DNA of 64,000 nucleotides, taken from the NCBI GenBank assembly GCA_947167635.1, contig CAMVIT010000008.1, positions 6,098-70,097 on the forward strand, written 5' to 3'. Made by a program: the position numbers and the translations under genes. Source of the stretch: F23-D06 sp947167635. GTDB taxonomy: Bacteria > Bacteroidota > Bacteroidia > Bacteroidales > WCHB1-69. The notes under the pieces were generated by a model, which worked only from the letters and a program-made list of their open reading frames with translations, made no database searches and had not been told where the DNA came from. Positions 43,777 to 53,398 of the stretch are shown here, in pieces; within the stretch, counting starts at the first letter, position 1, and every line of letters starts with the position of its first letter.

Positions 43777-44967
43777 TTATTTTATCACGCCGAGTTCCTT
43801 TCCGATCTTGGTGAAGGCTGCGATGCACTTGTCAAGATGCTCGGGCTCGTGGGCGGCGGAGATTTGGACGCGGATACGGGCCTGGTCTTTCGGAACCACA
43901 GGGTAGTAGAATCCGGTCACATAGATGCCTTCCTCCTGCAGCTTGGCGGCCATCACTTGGGAGAGTTTTGCGTCATAGAGCATGACGGCGCAGATGGCGG
44001 ACTCTGTGGGCTTGATGTCGAAGCCGGCGGCTTTCATCTTGGCCACGAAATAGTCGGTGTTGCTGTGCAGCTTGTCTTGCAGCTCGTTGGTCTCCGACAT
44101 AATATCGACCATCTTGCAGCCGGCAGCGGCCACCATGGGAGGAATGGAGTTGGAGAAGAGGTACGGGCGGGAGCGTTGACGCAGCATGTCGATGATTTCC
44201 TTCTTGCCGGTGGTGAAACCGCCGATGGCGCCGCCGAAAGCTTTGCCGAGGGTGCCGGTGAGGATTTCGATTTTGCCACGGAGGTTGTAGCGCTCGGTCA
44301 CGCCGCGGCCGGTCTGGCCGACCACGCCTGCGGAGTGGCTTTCGTCAACCATGACCATGGCGTCGTATTTCTGAGCCAATTCATAGATCTTGTCAAGCGG
44401 GCAGACATTGCCGTCCATGGAGAATACGCCGTCGGTGACGATGATGCGGAAACGCTGTGCCTGAGCTGCTTTGAGCTGTTCCTCAAGGTCTGCCATGTCA
44501 GCATTCTTGTAACGATAACGCACGGCCTTGCAGAGACGCACGCCGTCGATGATGGAGGCGTGGTTGAGGGCATCGGAAATGATGGCGTCTTGATCGGTGA
44601 GCAGAGGCTCGAAGACACCTCCGTTGGCATCGAAGCAGGCGGCGTAGAGGATGGTGTCCTCTGTGCCGAAAAAGTCGGCGATCTTCTTCTCCAAGGCCTT
44701 GTGCAGGTCGGAACAGCCGCAGATGAAACGCACGGAGGCCATGCCGTAGCCGTGGGTGTCAAGAGCTTCCTTGGCGGCAGCGATCAGCTTGGGGTTGTTG
44801 GCCAAACCGAGATAGTTGTTGGCGCAGAAGTTCAGCACATGGCTGCCGTCTTGCAGCACGATTTCGCCGCTTTGCGGGGAGACGATGATGCGTTCGTTTT
44901 TGTACAGGCCGGCTTCCTTGATGTCGGCTAATTCTTTCTGAAGATGTTGTTGGAAATTGGTGTACAT
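43777..44967 (-). CDS. kbl: 2-amino-3-ketobutyrate CoA ligase (glycine C-acetyltransferase)
   Basis: 396 residues, full length for the PLP-dependent alpha-oxoamine synthase family. The PLP Lys is in 'TGTLGKAFGGAIGG'; also 'NNYLGLANNPKLI', 'MVDESHSAGVVGQTGRG' and 'DGVFSMDG'. It cleaves 2-amino-3-ketobutyrate with CoA into glycine and acetyl-CoA in threonine breakdown. The usual partner, threonine dehydrogenase, is not adjacent. Related family members such as BioF are less likely given the closeness to Kbl motifs. Promoter motif at 45043-45036. Confidence 0.93.
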   Translation of the reverse strand: MYTNFQQHLQKELADIKEAGLYKNERIIVSPQSGEIVLQDGSHVLNFCANNYLGLANNPKLIAAAKEALDTHGYGMASVRFICGCSDLHKALEKKIADFFGTEDTILYAACFDANGGVFEPLLTDQDAIISDALNHASIIDGVRLCKAVRYRYKNADMADLEEQLKAAQAQRFRIIVTDGVFSMDGNVCPLDKIYELAQKYDAMVMVDESHSAGVVGQTGRGVTERYNLRGKIEILTGTLGKAFGGAIGGFTTGKKEIIDMLRQRSRPYLFSNSIPPMVAAAGCKMVDIMSETNELQDKLHSNTDYFVAKMKAAGFDIKPTESAICAVMLYDAKLSQVMAAKLQEEGIYVTGFYYPVVPKDQARIRVQISAAHEPEHLDKCIAAFTKIGKELGVIK

Positions 44968-45035
44968 GATTATTGTGGGTTAATTTATTTAGTTGCTGGC
45001 GATTGGTTGTTGGCTTTTGGTTTCAAAAGCGGATG

Positions 45036-45043
45036 CAAAAGTA
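45036..45043 (-). promoter_or_regulatory. -7 promoter motif of kbl
   Basis: TACTTTTG on the minus strand, exact match to TAnnTTTG, located in the 102-base gap between hsdR and kbl. Confidence 0.55.
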
Positions 45044-45069
45044 CAAATTTTTTCCGAAATCCGCTCAAC

Positions 45070-48000
45070 CTACTTCTTTTTCCCATATTCCACACTTTCT
45101 TCCGCCGCCATTCCCAACATCTGTTCCTCATCCTGTTGAGGATAAAACTTATAAACGTGCTGTTCCAGCGTGGAATCCTCCTCGTCATCGACGGAATTGT
45201 ATTTCTTGAAGTTCTCGGCCTGCTCGAAAATCTCCTTGAACACATCGTCTTGGGGCACTGGTGGGTATCCGTGTTTTGCCAAGATGAGAATCAAATCCAT
45301 CTGCAGCTCCGCCTTGATGTCGGAACGGTTGGCCCAGTCGGTGTATTTTGACTTGTCATCGACCATCTTCTTCACGTCTGCTGACAGTGTCAGGAGTTTG
45401 TCTTCGGGATATTCAAAGCCGAACTTGTGGGCGATCTCTTTCAGGATGTCGTAAAAGGCTTTCTCTTCGTAAGTTATTCCCAACTCCTTGAACGATTTCT
45501 TTTCCTTGTTGACCTCTTTCAGTAATTCCGCCATCTGCTTGGCCACTTCATCCAACACTTCCTGTGCGAAGATTGCGTTGTCGCTCCTGTCGTTATATCG
45601 CGTTACCAAGGCGTTTAGCCGTTTGGTAAAATCAACGCCTTTGATTTTGTTTACCTTTTTGAAATCGTTAATGACGGTGCGCAGCAGCTTCTCCATCAGC
45701 TTCACTTTCGTGTTGGGCAGTTCCAACTTCTCCAGTCGTGCCATATACTCCACACTCAGCAGATCGAGGTCTTTAGTGTTGGCGTTCACTTGGGCCACCT
45801 CCTCCACACCTTCCGATTGCAACGCCTGTTGCAGCATTTCGCTTACCTTACGGTTCATCTGGGTTACATCGGGCGCGTTGCCTTTGGTCAGCTTGTAGAT
45901 GATGGAGCGCACGGCCGTGAAAAAGTGGACGTCTTCGCGGTCTTTCTCCGTGATGTCGTCGTGGTTCGAACAGATGTTGAAGGCCGACTTCAGCTTCTTT
46001 ACATGCCCCATAAAGAGGTTCTGGGTCTTTTCGGTGGTTTGGACAAATTCAGCCGCCCTGTTCAGACAACCCAACTGCTCTAATGGGGTTCCTGTGGTGA
46101 ATTTCGAGTAGTCAAACGGTGCGAACATCCGACGCAGTATGTCCAATTCGTCCTTCACTAAGGTCAGCGACTTGTCAATGGTTTCCACATTCTCGCCCAA
46201 ATCACCGCCGCCGGCATATTGTTTCAGCGCGTTGTTCAAATTGCGCTTGATGCCCAGATAGTCCACTACCAACCCCTTGTCCTTGCCCTCATACACGCGG
46301 TTCACGCGCGAGATGGTCTGGATGAGCGTATGTTTCTGGAGCGGCTTGTCAATGTACATTGTGTCGAGACAGGGCACATCGAATCCGGTAATCCACATAT
46401 CCACCACGATGGCAATCTTGAATTCCGATTCCGGATCCTTGAACTTCACATCCAGCATTTTCCGGTCATCGTCCGAGCCGAGCAGTTCGTACAGTTTCGG
46501 CTCGTCGTCTTTCGTGCGGGTCATTACCATCTTGATGCGCTCAGACTCCCATTCGGGACGCAGGGCGATGATTTGTTTGTAAAGGTCGTAGGCAATGAGA
46601 CGGTTAGAGCAGACAAACATTGCTTTGCCGCACACGGTACTGCCTTCCTTGATACGTTTCTCGTAATGGGCTACAAAATCTTTCGCAACAGCGGCCAAGC
46701 GATGGGGATCACCCAAAATTTTGTTCATCTGCGCGACCGCCTTTTTGCTTTCCTCGATTTGGTATTCGTTGGCACCTTCTTCGGCACATTTGTTATAGTA
46801 GTTCTCAATCTCCTGCAACTGTTGGTTGTCGGCGAACACCTTGGCTGCGCGTCCCTCATAAACAATACGTCGGGTGATGCCGTCGGCCACAGATTCTGTC
46901 ATAGAGTATGAATCGACCACCTCGCCGAAGACATCGATGGTGCTGTCAATCGGAGTGCCGGTAAAGCCCACGTAAGTGGCGTTGGGCAGCGAGTCGTGCA
47001 GATACTTGGCAAAACCGAAGCTGCGTCTCACGCCCTGGTTCGTAATCTTCACCTGCTGGTCCACGTTGGCCTGCGAGCGATGGGCTTCATCCGAGATGCA
47101 GATAATGTTGGCACGATCGGATAGCATATCCGTGTCTTCGCTGAACTTCTGAATCGTGGTAAGAAATACACCGCCGCTCTTCCTGCCTCTAAGCCTTTCG
47201 CCCAGCTCCTTGCGGGTTTCCACATTGACAACCGTCTCGTCACCGATAAACTGCTTGGCATTGAGGAAGAGACTTGACAGTTGGTCATCGAGGTCTGTGC
47301 GGTCGGTGATCAGCACGATGGTGGGGGATGCCAAATGGCGGCTGCGCATCAGCACGCGGGTGAGGAAGAGCATTGTCAGACTCTTGCCACAGCCGGTGGC
47401 GCCGAAGTAGGTGCCACCCTTGCCGTCGCCTAACAGGTTGATATGCGAATGTTCCAGGATGTTGTCGTAGAGCCGGTGGGTGGCGAAAAATTGTGGATAA
47501 CGGCACACAATCTTCCTCTCGCTCTTGGAATGGTCGGGGAAGAAGACGAAGTTTTTCATCACACCCAACAGCCGGTCTTTACGGAACAGTCCCTGCATCA
47601 TCGTATGCAGCGAGCTGATGCCATCGCCGGCCTTGTCGGTGCGTTCCACTTTGCGCCAGGCGTAGAAAAAGTCATAGTCGGCGAAGAGCGAACCGTACTT
47701 GTTGTTCACCCCATCACTGATCACCACAAAGGCGTTGTATCGGAACAGATTAGGAATATCGCGATGATAGCGTACGGTCAGTTGGGTGAAGGCATTCATT
47801 ATGGTGGCATCCTCTTTCACGGCGCTCTTGAACTCCAGCACCACTACAGGCAGACCGTTCACATAAACGATAGCATCGGGAATGCGTTTTTCCGAGCCTT
47901 TGATTTCCAGTTGGTTGACGACCTTGTAGATATTGCAACCCGTAGAGACACCACATTGTGACGTCTCTAACGGAGAGAAGTCGATTACCTCGACAAACAG

Positions 48001-48306
48001 GTCCGGCAGAGAGGCATCCTCGCGCTTGATGGTGAAGCCCTCGGTCATCAGCCTATAAGTCAAGGCATTCTGTTCATAGAGCGGCGCACCGTTGTCGGCG
48101 GTCAGCTTGGCAATCACCCGCTCTACTTCCAAGGGGGTGATGCCATCCTCGCGGTAACGGTTGTTCAGATACAGTCTCAGGTCATCCAACAGCAGCACCT
48201 CCGACAGTTCCTTATGCACTGTCTCGCCATCCTGATATACATAGCCCTGTCGTTCAAACAGTTCCATTATGGCCATTTCGAGGCTGTGTTCGTTGAAAAG
48301 CAACAT
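45070..48306 (-). CDS. hsdR: type I restriction enzyme R subunit (HsdR)
   Basis: 1078 residues. N-terminal PD-(D/E)xK nuclease: Asp144 region 'RIPDAIVYVNGLPVVVLEFKSA' with Glu158-Phe-Lys160. Superfamily 2 translocase motor: Walker A 'GATGCGKS' (302-309), 'SDEAH' (405-409), 'VGFTGTPID', and 'ISRVNRVYEGK' of motif VI. A C-terminal helical region follows that should bind the methyltransferase core. It is the last gene of the island; hsdM and hsdS lie 11-15 kb upstream on the same strand with many genes in between. Base composition resembles the chromosomal backbone. Confidence 0.95.
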   Translation of the reverse strand: MLLFNEHSLEMAIMELFERQGYVYQDGETVHKELSEVLLLDDLRLYLNNRYREDGITPLEVERVIAKLTADNGAPLYEQNALTYRLMTEGFTIKREDASLPDLFVEVIDFSPLETSQCGVSTGCNIYKVVNQLEIKGSEKRIPDAIVYVNGLPVVVLEFKSAVKEDATIMNAFTQLTVRYHRDIPNLFRYNAFVVISDGVNNKYGSLFADYDFFYAWRKVERTDKAGDGISSLHTMMQGLFRKDRLLGVMKNFVFFPDHSKSERKIVCRYPQFFATHRLYDNILEHSHINLLGDGKGGTYFGATGCGKSLTMLFLTRVLMRSRHLASPTIVLITDRTDLDDQLSSLFLNAKQFIGDETVVNVETRKELGERLRGRKSGGVFLTTIQKFSEDTDMLSDRANIICISDEAHRSQANVDQQVKITNQGVRRSFGFAKYLHDSLPNATYVGFTGTPIDSTIDVFGEVVDSYSMTESVADGITRRIVYEGRAAKVFADNQQLQEIENYYNKCAEEGANEYQIEESKKAVAQMNKILGDPHRLAAVAKDFVAHYEKRIKEGSTVCGKAMFVCSNRLIAYDLYKQIIALRPEWESERIKMVMTRTKDDEPKLYELLGSDDDRKMLDVKFKDPESEFKIAIVVDMWITGFDVPCLDTMYIDKPLQKHTLIQTISRVNRVYEGKDKGLVVDYLGIKRNLNNALKQYAGGGDLGENVETIDKSLTLVKDELDILRRMFAPFDYSKFTTGTPLEQLGCLNRAAEFVQTTEKTQNLFMGHVKKLKSAFNICSNHDDITEKDREDVHFFTAVRSIIYKLTKGNAPDVTQMNRKVSEMLQQALQSEGVEEVAQVNANTKDLDLLSVEYMARLEKLELPNTKVKLMEKLLRTVINDFKKVNKIKGVDFTKRLNALVTRYNDRSDNAIFAQEVLDEVAKQMAELLKEVNKEKKSFKELGITYEEKAFYDILKEIAHKFGFEYPEDKLLTLSADVKKMVDDKSKYTDWANRSDIKAELQMDLILILAKHGYPPVPQDDVFKEIFEQAENFKKYNSVDDEEDSTLEQHVYKFYPQQDEEQMLGMAAEESVEYGKKK

Positions 48307-48309
48307 CTG

Positions 48310-49308
48310 TTATTCTCCTTTCAGTCGTTTGATTTCCTTGTCGAAATCGGAAATGATGGGTTGTGTCTTATTGAAAATCTCGTACTCGTTTTCGGCTTTT
48401 GCATCGGCCTGTTCCTTTGAAATCCTGCCTTTGTCGGGAAGGATTTGGAATTTGCGGAATGACAGAAATGCGTTCACACTCTCCGAAAACTGCGACATAT
48501 TGAACGTGTTTTCGTTCTCGATCAAATCCTCGATATAGTCGAAGAAGCCCGAAACGGCACGCTCCAATCGTTTGATGTCGTTCTCCGACAGATAGTTTTT
48601 GGCGACGGTCACATCCGATTTCAGAATCCTGCCGTCAGGCGCATTTTTCCATGTGGTAAGCCCCATATTGGCTTTCTGGTGGTCGGCATTAGTGTAAATG
48701 ATTTCCGCAGCCGTTTGCCCTGTGATGGCATAGTGGAAGCGGTTTTGGATCATGGCGTAAAAATCGCGGGTGGTGGGGGCGTTTCGGTCGTAGTCGATGC
48801 TGCATTCCGCATAGATGTCGGTAATCTGTTGCCAGATACGCCGCTCACTGGCACGGATGGAACGCACACGCTCCAACAGTTCGCGGAAATAGTCTTTCCC
48901 GAAAATCTGCTCGCCCTGCTTCATCCGGTTGTCGTCCAGAACGAAGCCCTTCCGGATATACTCGTTGAGAATCTTGGTGGCCCAGATGCGGAATTTGGTC
49001 GCCCGTGCCGATGACACACGGTAGCCCACGGCAATGACCGCATCAAGGGAATAGAATTCCACCTGCTCCATGATTTCACCACGGAAGCCTCTGTTTACGA
49101 CTATTTCCATTTTGGAAACAGTCGTGTCTCGGTCTAATTCTTTTTCATCAAAAATATGTGTTAGATGCTTGCTGATGGCGGGCACGCCCACGCCAAACAA
49201 CTGAGCCATAGCTTTCTGCGTAGCCCAAATGGTCTCGTCTTTGATGACCACCTGCACCTTGCCCTCCTCCTCGGGCAGCTGGTATAATATGAATTGTATT
49301 TCGTTCAT
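48310..49308 (-). CDS. RhuM family protein
   Basis: 332 residues, the typical length of RhuM/virulence-RhuM proteins ('ETIWATQKAMAQLFGV', 'SLDAVIAVGYRVSSARATKFRIWATKILNEYI', 'DHQKANMGLTTW'). The N-terminal part resembles a winged-helix/Bro-N-like DNA-binding unit. RhuM genes are frequent passengers in type I RM loci; the biochemical role is not established. Its stop is four bases from the hsdR start, so they are cotranscribed. A remnant of a second RhuM gene lies at 50806-50916. Confidence 0.9.
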   Translation of the reverse strand: MNEIQFILYQLPEEEGKVQVVIKDETIWATQKAMAQLFGVGVPAISKHLTHIFDEKELDRDTTVSKMEIVVNRGFRGEIMEQVEFYSLDAVIAVGYRVSSARATKFRIWATKILNEYIRKGFVLDDNRMKQGEQIFGKDYFRELLERVRSIRASERRIWQQITDIYAECSIDYDRNAPTTRDFYAMIQNRFHYAITGQTAAEIIYTNADHQKANMGLTTWKNAPDGRILKSDVTVAKNYLSENDIKRLERAVSGFFDYIEDLIENENTFNMSQFSESVNAFLSFRKFQILPDKGRISKEQADAKAENEYEIFNKTQPIISDFDKEIKRLKGE

Positions 49309-49319
49309 TGGATTTCGTT

Positions 49320-50750
49320 TTAATCTGTAATATTTACACTACCATTTGAGGAACGTACCACTTCCCAATGGCCAGTTTTGTCAGAACCTATACGTTGGAT
49401 TAGCCCTAACTGTTTGAGTGCCGCCAATTCCCGATAGATAGTCCGTTCGGACAAGTTGAGTTTCGAAATGATTTCTTTGGTGGTAAGTCCTTTTTTTACC
49501 CTGCCATTTACCCTGCCATAAGTGTTGACAGCATCTTTAATCAAATTTAGTATATTCAACTGTCTTTTAGTGGGTTCCGTTTGATTTGCACTGCCATTTA
49601 CACTGCCAAAATTATTATTTTCATTGCCAAATATTGTTTCATCGTCAGGTTTGTTGACCGTTTTCTGCGAGTGAAACGGTATTGAGGTGCGAATGAAATT
49701 AGTAGAAAAAGAAAAAATACTCTTGAGAGAATATACTTTCCCGATTCGTCTCATTCCCGAACCAAGAGATTCCACAAGGTCAACATCACGAAAAACACGC
49801 ATAAGTTCTTTGTTTCGGGGCGAACTTACTCCGCTGAAGAACTCTTCTTGTGTCATATCTATTGGCAAACGACCGGCAGAGGTTATCTCAATGCGATCGG
49901 AGAATATCTCAAATTTTGGCGGCACCTCATTGGTATAATAGTCGTTATGCACAATGGCATTGATGACAATTTCGCGCATAGCTCGTTCATCCCATAGCGG
50001 AGAGTCTATACGATGTTTGTAGGTTATCCTGCTACTGACGTTGTTTTCCACTTTAAGTTTGTCAAGTACTTGATCGGTAGCTTTGAGCAAAGAGCAATAA
50101 CCGAGTTCGTTGTTGGCAATCAGAATGTCTCTATCGGTGCCTGCATATTTTGCGACCTTAATCGAGGTGCTGTTTTCGTCGGCAAGCAAGTAGGCCACAT
50201 AGTTCGGTTCGTCGGCATCGGTAAGCAAATCAAGGTTTTCCATAAAATGCTCATTAAGCGTCAACCCCTTGCTCTCGTAATAGATACGTAACTGACGGAA
50301 TGTTAGATTTTTGCGTGGAGAACGGATGTTTCGGAGAGAATTGCGCACACGATGGGCGTAAAGATCATCGATCATAGCTGTCGGCATAGGCTCGGCTGCT
50401 GTGCCGACACGAATGAAACATCCTCTTTCGGACAGCCCATACTTGGATTTGCAGTAAGGTTTCTCGCTGCCAGACGAGACAAATATTTTGATGACAGGCA
50501 CACCTTCAACATACTCTATTGTAACATCGAACAATCCCATCGGAGAAGGAGAGATGCCGGTCCTGATGCGGTCTTTTATCCTGAGCATAACATCATCAAT
50601 GTCTTTCACACCAACAGGTTTCCCATTGTCATCAATGCCGATATAGATGATTCCACCCTCTCGGTAATTGAGAAAGGCCACCACCTCTTTTTCAATATCA
50701 AGTTCTTTTGTCAGCTCCCGCTTGAATTCAATGCGATTGGTTTCTGTCAT
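49320..50750 (-). CDS. AlbA_2/Schlafen-type ATP-binding protein with HTH
   Basis: 476 residues. N-terminal AlbA_2 (Schlafen-like) domain about 1-125 ('IEFKRELTKE', 'AFLNYREGGIIYIGIDDNGK', 'GCFIRVGTAAEPM'), a middle domain with a GHKL-type ATP-binding end ('WDERAMREIVINAIVHNDYY', 'FSDRIEITSAGRLP', 'GSGMRRI') and a C-terminal winged helix-turn-helix ('TTKEIISKLNLSERTIYRELAALKQLG'). Such proteins are common near RM systems and may be regulators or defence components. Located 11 bases upstream of RhuM. Confidence 0.88.
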   Translation of the reverse strand: MTETNRIEFKRELTKELDIEKEVVAFLNYREGGIIYIGIDDNGKPVGVKDIDDVMLRIKDRIRTGISPSPMGLFDVTIEYVEGVPVIKIFVSSGSEKPYCKSKYGLSERGCFIRVGTAAEPMPTAMIDDLYAHRVRNSLRNIRSPRKNLTFRQLRIYYESKGLTLNEHFMENLDLLTDADEPNYVAYLLADENSTSIKVAKYAGTDRDILIANNELGYCSLLKATDQVLDKLKVENNVSSRITYKHRIDSPLWDERAMREIVINAIVHNDYYTNEVPPKFEIFSDRIEITSAGRLPIDMTQEEFFSGVSSPRNKELMRVFRDVDLVESLGSGMRRIGKVYSLKSIFSFSTNFIRTSIPFHSQKTVNKPDDETIFGNENNNFGSVNGSANQTEPTKRQLNILNLIKDAVNTYGRVNGRVKKGLTTKEIISKLNLSERTIYRELAALKQLGLIQRIGSDKTGHWEVVRSSNGSVNITD

Positions 50751-50805
50751 AATGTTTTTCAGTTATTATGTTAGTGCTCTATATGTGCTAGCGATTTTGC
50801 CAATA

Positions 50806-50916
50806 TTATGCCATCGCTTTCTGCGTCGCCCAGATGGTCTCATCCTTGATGACCACCTGCACCTTGCCCTCCTCCTCGGGCAGCTGGTATAATATGAATT
50901 GGATTTCGTTGGTCAT
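50806..50916 (-). pseudogene. remnant of a second RhuM gene (first 36 codons)
   Basis: ATG at 50916 to TAA at 50806 encodes 36 residues. After the second residue they match the N-terminus of the intact RhuM protein (48310-49308) without a single amino-acid change ('NEIQFILYQL' to 'WATQKAMA'), while the DNA differs at several codons, all of them synonymous. The match stops abruptly at 50810. This is best explained by replacement of a diverged RhuM gene at this place, leaving its 5' end. Confidence 0.8.
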
Positions 50917-50963
50917 GTTTTTTTTAATGTTCTAATTGGCTTTCGTTGAAGTATGGCATAATG

Positions 50964-52151
50964 CTATTCTCCTTTCATTAATTCGTTATATAGGGCCACA
51001 CCCTTTACTGTCAACAGGTATTTCTGGCGGGGATGACGAGGGGATTGTGGATACAACATTCGGATATAACCATCTGATATAGCAGGGTTAAGATGGTATT
51101 CCAAGAAATTGGGTCTATGCTTTAATGCCAATATTTCCATAAGTTGAGATATTGAATATGCTTTAAGACCTATTATTTTTATCAATTCAACAATTAAAGG
51201 ATTGTCAGTATGGAACATATCTTGTTCTTGTTCGGGTACTTGTTCGGGTACTTGTTCGGGTACTTGTTCGGGTACTTGTCCTGTACTTGTGGGGGTGGCC
51301 AGATTAGGTTGTACGCTCCATTCCGGTGTCGGATGGATATGAAGATATCGGTTACGCAAATCCCATTGCTCTCCAAGCAAAAGATTGCGGAAGAAGCGTT
51401 CCAGATAGACGGGAGAATAGTCAATGCCTTTCACTGCATTTTTGTAATTGGCCCGCACCAGTGCGTTGCGGAAGTACCACGAATGGTGTGCAAACATAAT
51501 GTTATTCACTGAGAAACCCAACGAACGCAAATACTTGACGACAAAAATGGCTGTGGCTCGTGTGTTGCCTTCACGAAAAGGATGTATCTGCCATAATCCT
51601 GACACAAATTGTGCCACGTGTTCCGCCAGTTGTCCTTTCTCCAAACCAGAATACACAAATTGTTTTTCCTGTTCCAGGTCGTATTCCAGTGTCATTCGCA
51701 GTTCTTGCCAACGGGCATAAATTATGCTATCGCCTTCCAACACCCATTCTTTCTTGGAGATGTCGTAGTCGCGGAAATTACCAGCGTGTTTGAACACTCC
51801 TTCAAATATGGCCCTGTGAATGGCTGCCAAGCCGGCCACACTGTATGTGAAGGCATCAGTTTGAAGCAACTTTGAAATATTACTGGACACTTTGTCGGCC
51901 TCTTCGTTGTCTGCATCATCGTCGTCGTGGGAGGTCTTCGTGATGTAGTATTGTTTAACCAATTCGCGGGCCTCGTCGATGGTAATTTCACCTTCGATGT
52001 TTCTACGGGCAGTATCCTGCAAATATTCCGATGTCTTTAATCCATCGACGGCCTGCAAGCCGATGGCAACGCTCCAAGCCTCCGCTCTTTCACGTTGTGC
52101 CGGCTCCCCTTGGCGTATATACTCGTCAAAATCTAAATATCCATCCTTCAT
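50964..52151 (-). CDS. Fic family protein with VPEQ tandem repeats
   Basis: 395 residues. The Fic core carries 'IHPFREGNTRATAI' (His190), the AMP-transferase active site HPFx(D/E)GNxR. N-terminal part 'TYSVAGLAAIHRAIFEGVFKHAG' is typical of the family. After the core, residues 293-308 are four VPEQ units encoded by four perfect 12-base repeats, followed by a winged-helix-like C-terminus ('LMEILALKHRPNFLEYHLNPAI'). Fic enzymes AMPylate proteins and are often regulated by inhibitory helices; no separate antitoxin is evident. 32 bases downstream of the PDDEXK gene. Confidence 0.92.
   Translation of the reverse strand: MKDGYLDFDEYIRQGEPAQRERAEAWSVAIGLQAVDGLKTSEYLQDTARRNIEGEITIDEARELVKQYYITKTSHDDDDADNEEADKVSSNISKLLQTDAFTYSVAGLAAIHRAIFEGVFKHAGNFRDYDISKKEWVLEGDSIIYARWQELRMTLEYDLEQEKQFVYSGLEKGQLAEHVAQFVSGLWQIHPFREGNTRATAIFVVKYLRSLGFSVNNIMFAHHSWYFRNALVRANYKNAVKGIDYSPVYLERFFRNLLLGEQWDLRNRYLHIHPTPEWSVQPNLATPTSTGQVPEQVPEQVPEQVPEQEQDMFHTDNPLIVELIKIIGLKAYSISQLMEILALKHRPNFLEYHLNPAISDGYIRMLYPQSPRHPRQKYLLTVKGVALYNELMKGE
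51227..51274. repeat. four perfect 12-bp tandem repeats inside the Fic gene
   Basis: Unit CTTGTTCGGGTA repeats four times without change (51227-51274), with a degenerate fifth unit after. In the gene's sense each unit encodes Val-Pro-Glu-Gln, so changes in copy number alter linker length but keep the frame. Confidence 0.9.
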
Positions 52152-52182
52152 TGGCTATTCCTTTCTTCTTGCCACCATTTGT

Positions 52183-53250
52183 TCAACCTTGCGTATTATC
52201 GAGCAAAAGGGTTAATTGCGATTGCAGCTCTTCACGATTGGGTAGATAAAGTTGGTAGCGGGCTGCAAATAGTTGATTGTCGATACCCTGTAGGGCATAC
52301 TCCATCAATAGCTCATCCTTTTTGGCACCCAACACTATGCCAACAGGAGGATTATCGTCCGGCTGGCATATCTCATTTTTGAAATAATTGAGATAGAGAT
52401 TCATTTGGCCGATGTCTCCGTGTTTTATTTCGGCACGTTTCAGGTCGATTAAGACATAACATTTTAGGATAGTGTGATAGAACACTAAATCAACCTTGAA
52501 TCGTCGAGAGCCGATGGGTATGATGTACTGGCGACCGATGAAGGCGAACCCCCTGCCAAGTTCAAGCAAGAACTGCTCCATATGGCTTTTCAACGCCTTC
52601 TCCAAATCCGACTCCTTGTACCGTTTCTGCTGAGGTAGTCCGGCGAACTCCAACACGTATGGGTCGCGTATAATGTCTGAAGCGGTCATCACTTGGTGGC
52701 CTTCATTGGCAAGTGCCAACACCCCTTTCTTGTCAGTGCTAAGGGCAAGACGCTGAAAAAGCGAAGAGTTAATCTGACGCTTTAGCTCCCTCACTTTCCA
52801 TCCTTCTTTGATACATTCCTTCATATAGAACTGTATCTCCAGTGGGTCATCACATTTGAGCAATTCAAAATAGTGGCTCCAAGTCAATTGGTGAGACAGT
52901 GTCTCACTTTTTGGGAAAGTTAGATATAACTTGCGCATATAAATGAGGTTAGACCTGCTGAACCCTCTCCCTCTTATGTGAGTTAAGTCTCTGGCGAGGT
53001 TTGCAATCAACCTTTCTCCATATCGAGCCTTTGTTTCCCCTCCCTGCTCAAATTCAACAATATATCTGCCGGTCTGCCAGTTAGCCTCAAGCAATTCTGT
53101 ATTAACAGCGATGGCTGCATTTCCTCTTGCTTTTTCCCAAACATCGGAAATAAGTGAGACAAGCTGCACATATTCTGAATCGTCTATCTGCATAGTATCT
53201 GATGCCGATGCTTCCGTGTTTTTATTCGTTATTTTATCGTTCTTACTCAT
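52183..53250 (-). CDS. PDDEXK nuclease domain protein (DUF1016/YhcG type)
   Basis: 355 residues. The N-terminal DUF1016 part ('NWQTGRYIVEFEQGGETKARYGERLIANLARDL') is followed by a PD-(D/E)xK nuclease: 'RRFKVDLVFYHTILKCYVLIDLKRAE', where Asp, Asp and Lys form the metal site. YhcG-like proteins are found next to type I RM genes and other defence genes; their precise target is not known. A short reading frame at 53243-53332 ends inside its first codons. Confidence 0.9.
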   Translation of the reverse strand: MSKNDKITNKNTEASASDTMQIDDSEYVQLVSLISDVWEKARGNAAIAVNTELLEANWQTGRYIVEFEQGGETKARYGERLIANLARDLTHIRGRGFSRSNLIYMRKLYLTFPKSETLSHQLTWSHYFELLKCDDPLEIQFYMKECIKEGWKVRELKRQINSSLFQRLALSTDKKGVLALANEGHQVMTASDIIRDPYVLEFAGLPQQKRYKESDLEKALKSHMEQFLLELGRGFAFIGRQYIIPIGSRRFKVDLVFYHTILKCYVLIDLKRAEIKHGDIGQMNLYLNYFKNEICQPDDNPPVGIVLGAKKDELLMEYALQGIDNQLFAARYQLYLPNREELQSQLTLLLDNTQG

Positions 53251-53332
53251 ATCTCAATAACGTTTTTTGTTCTCTTATTATTTCAGCAGGGTAATATAAA
53301 TACTCGTCAAAATTTATATATCCATCCTTCAT
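53243..53332 (-). other. 29-codon frame starting with a copy of the Fic 5' end
   Basis: ATG at 53332 to TAA at 53243. Its first residues MKDGYINFDEY mirror those of the Fic protein (MKDGYLDFDEY), and the DNA is nearly the same over about 33 bases. The frame ends overlapping the ATG of the PDDEXK gene at 53250, so it could act as a translated leader or be a leftover of an earlier gene. Confidence 0.5.
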
Positions 53333-53398
53333 TGTCTTATCTTTAAATTATCACATTTTTCGACCAAAATAATATCAAAAAATCACTTATTCACAATT

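Noticed and set aside
43774..44931. 385-codon plus-strand open frame
   Set aside because: Antisense to kbl, whose PLP-site motifs are intact.
51227..51286. 12-bp repeats as a CRISPR or binding-site array
   Set aside because: The units are directly adjacent and in frame within the Fic coding sequence, so they are a coding tandem repeat.
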